NCBI GenBank assembly: GCA_039808645.1
Contig: JBDHTL010000205.1
Span: 1 to 5,125, forward strand
Length of the DNA stretch: 5,125 nucleotides
DNA from: JAJXWB01 sp039808645
GTDB taxonomy: Bacteria; Pseudomonadota; Alphaproteobacteria; Rhizobiales; Beijerinckiaceae
Direction of reading: 5' to 3'
Made by a program: the position numbers and the translations under genes. Position 1 is the first letter of the stretch. Each line of letters opens with the position of its first letter. A model generated the notes under the pieces. The model made no database searches, was not told the origin of the DNA, and saw only the letters and a list, made by a program, of their open reading frames with translations. This document shows, in pieces, positions 1 through 4,718 of the stretch.

Positions 1-290
1 GCCGCCGCGTCTTCCGCTTGCCCGCGCGCCGCTTCGGCAGCGGTCGCCGCGTCGGATGCCTCATTGGCGCCGCGCGCGTCGAGCCAGAGATCCCAATCCG
101 CGCTCGACACAACGCCGTCGAAGCCGAAGGCCGGCTCCTGCGTCGTTGTCGTGTTCGCGTGCCAGATGCAATTCAGATGCGCGACAACGCTGTGGCGCGG
201 ATACGCGCGCGCCGTCCACTCCGCGTAGGGATAGAGGCCCGGATAGCCCCGCGGTCCCCGCGCGAGCGGGCCGGTCAGAAGATCGGTCAT
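1..290 (-). CDS. Tail fibre-like protein, N-terminal part (runs off the left edge)
   Basis: An open frame starts with ATG at 290, immediately after the TAG of the preceding gene, and stays open to the window edge, giving 96 residues. GAGGAAA lies about 7 bases before the ATG and is a good ribosome binding site. Residues about 20-70 hold Trp25, Tyr30, a VVAHLNCIWHA stretch, TTTTQEP and a closing DWDLW. This spacing resembles the small carbohydrate-binding (CBM5/12-like) modules found in phage fibres and chitinases. From about residue 72 the chain turns into an Ala/Glu/Asp-rich segment (EASDAATAAEAARGQAEDAA), which looks like the start of a helical stalk. The position just downstream of the collar fibre and accessory gene suggests a second fibre or receptor-binding component. 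The module match is by eye and the rest of the protein is not visible, so the function is inferred. Confidence 0.72.
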   Translation of the reverse strand, partial: MTDLLTGPLARGPRGYPGLYPYAEWTARAYPRHSVVAHLNCIWHANTTTTQEPAFGFDGVVSSADWDLWLDARGANEASDAATAAEAARGQAEDAA

Positions 291-674
291 CTAGGATTTC
301 CTCGGCCAGGTCGGATCGGCGGCAAGCACGATCGAGACCGCCGCCACGTCCTGCGCGTGCGGCGCGTCCTCTTTCAGCAGCGCGCCGGCATAGGTTCCGA
401 CGCGGCCCTGTTGCAGCCGCCAATGGGCGTAGAAGGTGAAGGTGACGATGCAGAGTCCTGCGTCGTCGGGATCGCTGACCTCGCAGCCGATCCGGCGATC
501 GGCGCCGGCATCGGATGTGAAGTCGAGCACGTCGGACGGATCGTCGGCGCTAGCGAGCGTCGCGCGCCAGGACACGCCGGCGAAATCTTCCGGATCGCCC
601 GCGTAGGCGAAATCGACAGCGAAGTCGATGTCCTCGACATTGCGGAACGACTGCTGGATCGCGGGAAGAGCCAT
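291..674 (-). CDS. Small beta-rich fibre/baseplate accessory protein (unknown function)
   Basis: This encodes 127 residues. The ATG at 674 shares one base with the TGA of the fibre gene (TGATG), and the TAG abuts the next ATG at 290. An in-frame ATG at 785 would add 37 residues that are only an antisense-like readthrough of the fibre gene's C-terminus, so it was not chosen. The protein has alternating hydrophobic and acidic stretches: FAVDFAYAGDPEDFAGVSWRA near residues 18-38, DVLDFTSDAG near 48-57, CIVTFTFYAHWRLQQGRVGTYAGALL at 75-100, and VAAVSIVLA at 110-118. This pattern, with the sequence 'length/substrate strand, turn, pGtY strand', is what one sees in small beta-sandwich proteins encoded beside phage fibres (BppU N-terminal-like). 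That assignment is a fold-level guess. No signal peptide or membrane segment is visible. It is probably a structural linker or adaptor of the distal tail. Confidence 0.75.
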   Translation of the reverse strand: MALPAIQQSFRNVEDIDFAVDFAYAGDPEDFAGVSWRATLASADDPSDVLDFTSDAGADRRIGCEVSDPDDAGLCIVTFTFYAHWRLQQGRVGTYAGALLKEDAPHAQDVAAVSIVLAADPTWPRKS

Positions 675-1579
675 CAGGAAGCCCTGCGCAGCGAGAGGAG
701 GCAAATCCTGTCGAGAGTTCCGCCGGCACCGCTCAACTGACCGGGGCTGACCAGCACGAGGCTGCGCAGGACTTTGAATGTCCATGCGTCAGGGATAGAT
801 GCGGAGTCGAGCGATCCGATAAGCTTCGGATCGACAACCAGGGGCATGAACGACTTCAGTTGAGCCCAAGATTTGGTCTGGCCTTCGGCTATGGTCGGCC
901 CGGAGATCGCGCTGTCGAAAAAGTACGTGAACTCCCAGGATGAGCCGATGCCATAAAGTGAGGCGGGGTCGCCGGGATCGCCCTTCGCCCCCGGCGCGCC
1001 TTGAACGCCCTGCAAGCCGCGAAGGCCCTGCGGTCCCTGCGGTCCCTGCGCACCCGCAGGCCCCTGTGCGCCTGCCGGTCCCTGCGGCCCCTGCGGGCCG
1101 CGATCGCCATCGTCGCCCTTCGGTCCCTGCGGCCCGGCGGGGCCGGCCGGCCAATTGTTGAAAATCACGATCGGGCCGGTATCCGACACCGTGAGCGGGA
1201 TGACGAGATCGATCGACGTGCTCTGGCCGTCGGTCCCGACCGTCTTCGGGAGCTCCGTCGTGCCGGCGATCATGATGGCGCCGTGCTCGTCCTTGACCAC
1301 GACCTCGCGCACCACGAACGGGCCGATCGGCACGCCGCCCGGCGTCACGTCGGGGATCGGGCACTCGATGTTGACCTGCTTGTTGTTGGTCGCATCGACT
1401 TCAACCGCCGCGACGGGGGCCGAATAGACCTGGTGCACGAGGCCGCCGACCGGCAGCGCCGGCACGACGCCGTTGCCGTCGCCGACGGCAAAGGACGTGA
1501 AGACGATCTTCGGCCCGCCGGCGCTCTCGGCGGCGAACCGCGCCTTGAAGGCGTCCGTGACGACAAATCCGAAGCTCAT
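674..1579 (-). CDS. Phage tail-collar fibre with collagen-like stalk
   Basis: This encodes 301 residues in three parts. Residues 1-140 resemble the phage tail-collar fibre N-terminal domain (DUF3751 type): an N-terminal amphipathic helix, then ITF-type strand followed by SFAVGDGNG at 29-37, VHQVYSAPV at 49-56, and PFVVREVVVKDEHGAIMIAGT at 87-107. This part normally docks the fibre to the baseplate. Residues 146-205 are 20 uninterrupted Gly-X-Y triplets, which implies a trimeric collagen-like shaft. Residues 206-301 form a unique C-terminal part with aromatic-rich SSWEFTYFF near 213-221, probably a trimerising or receptor-contacting tip. The ATG at 1579 overlaps the TGA of the gpI-like gene as ATGA, and GGAG lies 5 bases before it. 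The stop shares a base with the next start. I see no tail-fibre chaperone gene immediately downstream. The domain call is confident; the receptor is unknown. Confidence 0.9.
   Translation of the reverse strand: MSFGFVVTDAFKARFAAESAGGPKIVFTSFAVGDGNGVVPALPVGGLVHQVYSAPVAAVEVDATNNKQVNIECPIPDVTPGGVPIGPFVVREVVVKDEHGAIMIAGTTELPKTVGTDGQSTSIDLVIPLTVSDTGPIVIFNNWPAGPAGPQGPKGDDGDRGPQGPQGPAGAQGPAGAQGPQGPQGLRGLQGVQGAPGAKGDPGDPASLYGIGSSWEFTYFFDSAISGPTIAEGQTKSWAQLKSFMPLVVDPKLIGSLDSASIPDAWTFKVLRSLVLVSPGQLSGAGGTLDRICLLSLRRAS
965..1144 (-). repeat. Collagen-like Gly-X-Y coding repeat (20 triplets)
   Basis: This is the stretch of the fibre gene that encodes residues 146-205, all in the G-X-Y register without interruption. 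The middle is rich in GPQ, GPA and GAQ triplets. Charged triplets cluster at both ends: GPK, GDD and GDR at the start, GAK and GDP at the end. At DNA level it shows as imperfect 9-base units (on the plus strand, runs such as cggtccctg repeated in tandem near 1030-1050 and 1075-1100). Such tracts can gain or lose units by slippage, which would change shaft length in whole triplets. Confidence 0.93.
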
Positions 1580-2220
1580 AGCTGCTCCAATTTCGCGGTG
1601 ATTGTGACGATGGCGCCGACGCCGACGCGCGGAACGACCTGGACGCGAACCTTGCCGTCGATCGGCCTCGGCATGGCCTTGATGCGGACTTGCACGCCGA
1701 CCGAAACGACGGCCGTTGCCGGTTCAGGACGCGCCTCGAAGCGGATCGATGGCCAGTCGCGCACGTTCTTGCGCATCAGAGCGGCGCGCAGGATCGTCGT
1801 CAGATTGGTCGGCGGCGCCGGATGGCCGGGGCCGACGGGAAAGACAATGACGAAGTCCGGCCACTCCGCGCCGCGGACCTCGAAAAAGTCGCGGATCGTG
1901 ATGTCGCTGCGCCCGACGTCGAGACCGATTTCCTTTTCGAGCGCTTCCGGCGAGCCGTAGGACAGGTGATCGGCAAACGACGAGTCGATGCGCGCGCGCA
2001 AGACGCCGACATTCGCGCTCGTCTTGTGGACCGAGCGTTCCCAGGCCAGATGCCCGAGCAATTGGGTCGGCGCGCTCGCGCCGCGACGCGCGTCGCGGAT
2101 GACTTGCGTCGGCGCGTCGAGCAGCCGCGCGCTGGTCTGCGACTGCGCGCGCTCGAACGCCGTGGCGTTGCCGGGCAGCAGATCGTCAGGCGCCGCCGAG
2201 GTGACCGTGCCCTCGCTCAT
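1576..2220 (-). CDS. I: Baseplate/tail protein, P2 gpI-like
   Basis: This encodes 214 residues. Residues 13-65 match the family start well: DLLPGNATAFERAQSQTSAR at 13-32 corresponds to the 'LLPpgssplEraaaqa.aR' opening, and LLGHLAWERSVH at 54-65 to the 'LLpyLAWafsvd' motif. In P2, gpI is a baseplate component that works with gpJ. This copy is longer than P2 gpI (about 176 residues), with an added beta-rich C-terminus at about 165-214 (VVSVGVQVRI, GKVRVQVV, AIVTITAKL). The start at 2220 overlaps the gpJ-like stop as ATGA and has GGAG 6 bases upstream. A second in-frame ATG at 2226 lies directly against that GGAG and is therefore less likely. The gene ends in an ATGA overlap with the fibre gene. 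The gene symbol follows P2 naming. Confidence 0.88.
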   Translation of the reverse strand: MSEGTVTSAAPDDLLPGNATAFERAQSQTSARLLDAPTQVIRDARRGASAPTQLLGHLAWERSVHKTSANVGVLRARIDSSFADHLSYGSPEALEKEIGLDVGRSDITIRDFFEVRGAEWPDFVIVFPVGPGHPAPPTNLTTILRAALMRKNVRDWPSIRFEARPEPATAVVSVGVQVRIKAMPRPIDGKVRVQVVPRVGVGAIVTITAKLEQL

Positions 2221-3155
2221 GCCCATCTCCACGCCAGATCGATGCCGGTGAGGATCGGCGCCTCGAACGGACCGCCGCCGACGGGGCCGGAGGGCGCGAC
2301 GAGATCGACATCGACAACGAGGCCAGGTTCTGCCGCCATCAGCGCCGCGAAATAACCGCCGCGCGTCGCTTCCACGCCGATGACGCGCGTCGCCGCGCCA
2401 TAGGCGGCCGCGCGCTTGCGCGCCTCGGCGAGCATCGCATCGGGATCGGAGCCGCGTTTCAGTTCGAGCGTCGCCTGCACGACGTAGGGTTTGAGCGTCG
2501 CCTGCACGACATTGACGAGATCGTTCACCTTGCGCCGCGCGCGGTCGCCGCAATAAGCCTGCACGCGCGCGATCAGCGAGCCGGACACAGCGCCTGTGCG
2601 CGCCGCGCCGAGCAGCGCGATCCGCACTTCGCCCTTGCGCATGTCGCGCACGGCCTTGGCACCGTAGAGCGATGTCTCGTGGACCTCGTAGCCGCCGACC
2701 GCGACATCGGCGATCTCGACCGGCGCGACGGACAATGCTTGGTAGGCGTAGCCGCCGTAGGAACCGCCGATCGACAGATTTTCCCAGGCGAGTTGCGCCC
2801 GCCGACGCAGCGAAGCGTCGGTCTCGCCGGCAGCGCGCGCGGTGAGATATTCGGCGGCGCGGTCGGTCAGATCGTTCTTCACCGCGCTCGCGAGATAGGT
2901 GGCGCGCACGGCCTCGTTGATGCGCTGGCGGATCAGGCCCTCGCGATCCGTGTCCACCTCTTGCAGGATCTTCGCCGGATCGCTTTCGAGCTTGTCGACA
3001 TCGTAGGTAGGCAGCGTCGGGTCGATCGCCTGCTTCGCCGCCCAGCGCGCGAGATAGTCCTGCATGCGCGCGGCAAGGATCGCGTCGAACGTCCAGGTCT
3101 CGATCGCATCGGGCAGCGGCAGCGCCGAATAGTCGATCTGGTCGAAGCGGCTCAT
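2217..3155 (-). CDS. J: Baseplate assembly protein, P2 gpJ-like
   Basis: This encodes 312 residues, close to the roughly 300 of P2 gpJ. Family landmarks are clear: SALPLPDAIETWTFDAILAAR at 10-30, LESDPAKILQEV at 56-67, LIRQRINEAVRA at 74-85, and the core ETDASLRRRAQLAWENLSIGGSYGGYAYQAL from 111 to 141, which parallels 'ESDEdfRqRi.ls.EglSvaGp.gaY.yhAl'. gpJ-type proteins form the outer part of the baseplate wedge, next to W and I. The link between LTDRAAEYL and the ETDASLRRR core (about residues 97-111) is shorter than in P2 gpJ, where a variable loop sits. The ATG at 3155 overlaps the W-like stop as ATGA; GGGGTG is 5 bases upstream. An in-frame ATG at 3503 would read through the W-like gene in another frame and is rejected. 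Two VVQATL motifs occur at residues 216-221 and 225-230. Confidence 0.93.
   Translation of the reverse strand: MSRFDQIDYSALPLPDAIETWTFDAILAARMQDYLARWAAKQAIDPTLPTYDVDKLESDPAKILQEVDTDREGLIRQRINEAVRATYLASAVKNDLTDRAAEYLTARAAGETDASLRRRAQLAWENLSIGGSYGGYAYQALSVAPVEIADVAVGGYEVHETSLYGAKAVRDMRKGEVRIALLGAARTGAVSGSLIARVQAYCGDRARRKVNDLVNVVQATLKPYVVQATLELKRGSDPDAMLAEARKRAAAYGAATRVIGVEATRGGYFAALMAAEPGLVVDVDLVAPSGPVGGGPFEAPILTGIDLAWRWA
2466..2510. repeat. Two perfect 18-bp direct repeats inside the gpJ-like gene
   Basis: The plus-strand 18-mer gagcgtcgcctgcacgac occurs at 2466-2483 and again at 2493-2510, with a period of 27 bases (9 codons). Both copies read in frame as VVQATL in the gpJ-like protein. The second copy aligns with the normal family strand before the 'yPG'-type turn, so the pair may be chance convergence of two beta strands or a small in-frame duplication that has diverged in the middle. 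Confidence 0.8.
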
Positions 3156-3556
3156 GCGTCCACCCCGCTCGCCACCTGCGTCAGCGACGCGAGCAGCGGT
3201 ACGGCGACCGACATGTCGGGCACGACGACCGAGTAATCGCCAAGATGGCCGTTCGGGTAGAAATCGCCGCGCGGCCGGAAGCCGGCGACGCCGTCCTTGC
3301 CGAGGCGCATGACCTCGACGCGGCGTAGCCGGAAGCCGGGCTCCCATTTGCGCAGCGCCTCGGCGATCGCGACATAATGATCCATGATCGACCCGGCCGC
3401 CTGCGGCCGGTCGACCAGCGCGGGCGCGTTCGAGCCGAAGGACCGCGCCAGCGTGCGCGAGCCGATCGCCGTCTCGACGATGGTCAGGATCGACTGGGCG
3501 CAATGCGCCCAGCCCTGCAGAACCTTCCCCGTGCGGCGATCGATGCCCGTGCGCAT
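3152..3556 (-). CDS. W: Baseplate wedge protein, GpW/gp25-like
   Basis: This encodes 134 residues and shows the gp25/W signature. After a Gly-Trp opening comes QSILTIVETAIGSRTLARSFGSNAPALVDRP at residues 21-51, corresponding to the family's 'i..iL.T..GsR...p.fGs...lid', then an amphipathic helix YVAIAEALRKWEPGFRLRRVEV at 61-82. The C-terminal GDFYPNGHLGDYS (97-109) resembles the end of alphaproteobacterial W proteins. The T4 homologue gp25 is part of the baseplate wedge and helps trigger sheath assembly. The ATG at 3556 was chosen because it follows the upstream TGA by two bases and the family domain begins right after; an ATG at 3751 in the same frame only reads antisense-like Arg-rich sequence through the previous gene. 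The stop overlaps the gpJ-like start. Confidence 0.93.
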   Translation of the reverse strand: MRTGIDRRTGKVLQGWAHCAQSILTIVETAIGSRTLARSFGSNAPALVDRPQAAGSIMDHYVAIAEALRKWEPGFRLRRVEVMRLGKDGVAGFRPRGDFYPNGHLGDYSVVVPDMSVAVPLLASLTQVASGVDA

Positions 3557-3558
3557 GA

Positions 3559-3825
3559 TCAGGCGGCCTTGTCCCCGGCGTCGCCCTTCGACTTCTTGGC
3601 CGGCGCGGCGTTCGGCGCGTCGCAGCGCGCCACGACGCCTTCCATCTCGTCGAAGGCCATCGCGCTGTCGGGCGCCTCGAACTTGTCGCCCGTCGCGCGG
3701 CGCTTGCCGTAAATCAGGCCGCCGTGCGCGCGTTCCTGTTTCACTTCCCACCAGGCCATGTTCGCCTCCTTCAGGCCCGGCAACGCGAGTTCTGCGAGTT
3801 CGGCGGTGGAGAGCCAGTCGCGCAT
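3559..3825 (-). CDS. Small protein with Mu-type HTH-like start and a second internal start
   Basis: This encodes 88 residues from the ATG at 3825, which shares a base with the upstream stop (TGATG). Residues 4-18 (WLSTAELAELALPGL) closely resemble the opening of the Mu-type DNA-binding domain seen in MuA transposase and Mu repressor. The expected remainder of that domain is absent: the chain goes instead to MAWWEVKQERAHGGLIYGK at 23-41, TGDKFEAPDSAM at 45-56 and a Lys/Ala/Asp tail from about 71. Residues 23-70 look like a small beta-barrel of the type found in phage structural operons, where a 'GD.feaPd..a..l...G.v' motif recurs. A strong ribosome site precedes Met23 (ATG at 3759), so a 66-residue product from 3559-3759 is equally possible. 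Function unknown; the HTH resemblance is short and could be coincidental. Confidence 0.75.
   Translation of the reverse strand: MRDWLSTAELAELALPGLKEANMAWWEVKQERAHGGLIYGKRRATGDKFEAPDSAMAFDEMEGVVARCDAPNAAPAKKSKGDAGDKAA
3765..3771 (-). promoter_or_regulatory. Strong internal Shine-Dalgarno before ATG 3759
   Basis: On the minus strand AAGGAGG is followed 5 bases later by ATG at 3759. This is the best ribosome binding site in the window and lies inside the 88-residue frame, between codons 18 and 23. It favours initiation at Met23 of that frame, either as the true start or as an additional one. Confidence 0.7.
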
Positions 3826-4025
3826 CAGCGATGGCCCCGCAACTCGGATATGATCTGTTCTTCCAGCTGCTCGCTGAGGCGCTGGTACTTCACCACCATC
3901 TCCTCCTTGTCCTCCGCGAATGACGCGGCGCACCGTATGCGCGCGAAGGCGACCGCCGCGCGCACGTCCGCCCATTCGTCCGATGTAAGGGAGACGCGGA
4001 TTTTCCGCTCACCGGCCTCGCGCAT
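3825..4025 (-). CDS. Small phage protein, unknown function (66 aa)
   Basis: This encodes 66 residues. I do not recognise a family. The N-terminus has a short strand, KIRVSLTSDEW at residues 8-18, followed by long helices: WADVRAAVAFARIRCAASF at 18-36 and DKEEMVVKYQRLSEQLEEQIISEL at 39-62, the latter probably a coiled coil. The strand-helix-helix layout with a 'R.SLT.DEW..VR' opening could be a small dimer or a partner-binding protein, but nothing points to a catalytic role. The ATG at 4025 shares a base with the upstream TGA, and AAGG lies about 12 bases upstream. A longer in-frame start at 4091 would only overlap the upstream gene with Arg-rich sequence and was rejected. The gene sits in the block of small genes ahead of the baseplate genes. 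Confidence 0.8.
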   Translation of the reverse strand: MREAGERKIRVSLTSDEWADVRAAVAFARIRCAASFAEDKEEMVVKYQRLSEQLEEQIISELRGHR

Positions 4026-4222
4026 CAGCGGGCGACCTTTTCGACGGTCGGCTCGCCGGCCTTGCGGATGATGATCTCGGCGTCCTCGCACGATGTATCG
4101 AGGCGCACGAACACGCTCATGCTCAGGCGGCCTGTCTCGCTTTCAACAAGCATCGTGCCGGCGGTGAACGTCGCGCTGTCGACGTTGTCTTCGTTCATCG
4201 TGATCGTGATTTTCGTCGCCAT
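4025..4222 (-). CDS. Small beta-rich protein, unknown function (65 aa)
   Basis: This encodes 65 residues, mostly predicted beta strands: KITITMNE (4-11), SATFTAGTMLVES (16-28), GRLSMSVFVRLDTS (31-44), EDAEIIIRKAG (46-56). No cysteine pair, membrane segment or known motif is visible, and I do not recognise a family. Codon use and composition match its neighbours. The ATG at 4222 shares a base with the stop of the winged-helix gene (TGATG), with GGGAG 8 bases upstream. The TGA in turn shares a base with the next start. Compact size and strand pattern suggest a small structural or adaptor protein; this is inference only. Confidence 0.8.
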   Translation of the reverse strand: MATKITITMNEDNVDSATFTAGTMLVESETGRLSMSVFVRLDTSCEDAEIIIRKAGEPTVEKVAR

Positions 4223-4515
4223 CAGACGGGCTCCCACACGACGAAGCGGCTCATTCCGCAATTGGTCTTGATCGTTCGGCCGGTGCGGCGCGCGAGGCCG
4301 CGGTTGCGCAGATGCACGAGGTGCGCGGCCGCGAGATGCAGCGGCATGTCGAGCTCGTCCGCGATGTCCTGCGACGTGTTGCAACCGGCCTTGAGCAGCG
4401 CATGGACGCGCTCGTAGATCTTGGGGCGCACGGGCAATTGCGCGCGCAGGCGGTCGATCTCGGCTTTGAGCTCGGCGATGCGGGCGCGCGTGGCGCGTTC
4501 GGCTGCGGCGTCCAT
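4222..4515 (-). CDS. Coiled-coil plus winged-helix DNA-binding protein (97 aa)
   Basis: This encodes 97 residues. Residues 7-27 form a heptad-like helix (RARIAELKAEIDRLRAQL at 10-27) suited to dimerisation. Residues 31-82 look like a winged helix: PKIYERVHALLKAGCNTSQDIADELDM (31-57) gives helix-turn-helix with the turn at GCNTSQDIA, then a recognition helix LHLAAAHLVHLRNRGLA (59-75), and a wing TGRTIKTNCG (78-87). The C-terminus (RFVVWEPV) closes a strand. This is the architecture of small phage transcription regulators. The build repeats that of the protein at 4715-5107, whose start (MDAAREAAL) is also similar. AGAAGG lies 7 bases before the ATG at 4515. The target DNA is unknown, and protein-protein use of the fold is possible. 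Confidence 0.82.
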   Translation of the reverse strand: MDAAAERATRARIAELKAEIDRLRAQLPVRPKIYERVHALLKAGCNTSQDIADELDMPLHLAAAHLVHLRNRGLARRTGRTIKTNCGMSRFVVWEPV

Positions 4516-4718
4516 CAGGCGGCCTTCTCGGCTTCGGGAGCGACGGGCTGCGGCGGCTTCGGGCTCCAGAAACCGTCGAGGCGGAAGGTGAGCTGATTGC
4601 CGCTGCAATTGACGTAGGCGCGGCGCCGGCAGAGGCGGCCGTTGATCTCGAACACGACCTCGACCTCGCCAGCCGAGACGAACTCGATACGCTTGATGAG
4701 GGCGAGAATCGGCGTCAT
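4515..4718 (-). CDS. Small beta-rich protein, unknown function (67 aa)
   Basis: This encodes 67 residues. An amphipathic start (ILALIKRIEFVSAG) is followed by strands EVEVVFEINGRLCRRRAYVNC (18-38) and GNQLTFRLDGFW (40-51), then a proline-rich tail KPPQPVAPEAEKAA. Cys30 and Cys38 are close enough to matter, but a metal site is not evident. I do not recognise a family. The gene lies between the two winged-helix genes. The ATG at 4718 overlaps the upstream TGA as ATGA, with GGGAG 6 bases before it; the TGA shares a base with the next start. The position between two putative regulators suggests a related job, but this is inference from context. Confidence 0.8.
   Translation of the reverse strand: MTPILALIKRIEFVSAGEVEVVFEINGRLCRRRAYVNCSGNQLTFRLDGFWSPKPPQPVAPEAEKAA

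Noticed and set aside
18..740. Long plus-strand open frame opposite the left-hand genes
   Set aside because: It is the reverse-strand shadow of 1-290 and 291-674 in high-GC DNA. The product is Arg/Ala/Asp-rich with no domain, while the minus-strand genes show coherent protein patterns and coupled starts.
674..785. Possible frameshift joining the fibre to the 127-residue protein
   Set aside because: The fibre's stop coincides exactly with the next gene's ATG in the TGATG form used elsewhere, so two separate genes explain it better; no slippery run is evident.
965..1144. CRISPR-like or tandem-repeat array
   Set aside because: The periodicity is 9 bases and reads cleanly as Gly-X-Y codons; there are no spacers.
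1001..1960. Plus-strand frame of 319 residues opposite the fibre and gpI-like genes
   Set aside because: Its start is in the antisense of the collagen repeat and the product is a low-complexity Arg-rich string. The recognised fibre and gpI proteins occupy the other strand.
1690..2355. Plus-strand frame of 221 residues
   Set aside because: It lies antisense to gpI and the end of gpJ, with typical shadow composition and no ribosome site of note.
2220..2553. N-terminal extension of the gpI-like frame to 2553
   Set aside because: The extra 111 residues are an off-frame reading of gpJ; GGAG and ATGA support 2220.
2679..3236. Plus-strand frame of 185 residues opposite gpJ
   Set aside because: Composition mirrors the gpJ codons; no recognisable domain.
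3155..3503. N-terminal extension of the gpJ-like frame to an ATG at 3503
   Set aside because: The extra 116 residues are Arg/Gly-rich readthrough of the W-like gene in another frame; the family start is at 3155 with an ATGA overlap.
3821..4030. Identical 10-mer cgcatcagcg at 3821-3830 and 4021-4030, exactly 200 bases apart, as a possible operator pair
   Set aside because: Both copies are TGATG start-stop junctions followed by an Arg codon, so coding constraints explain them.
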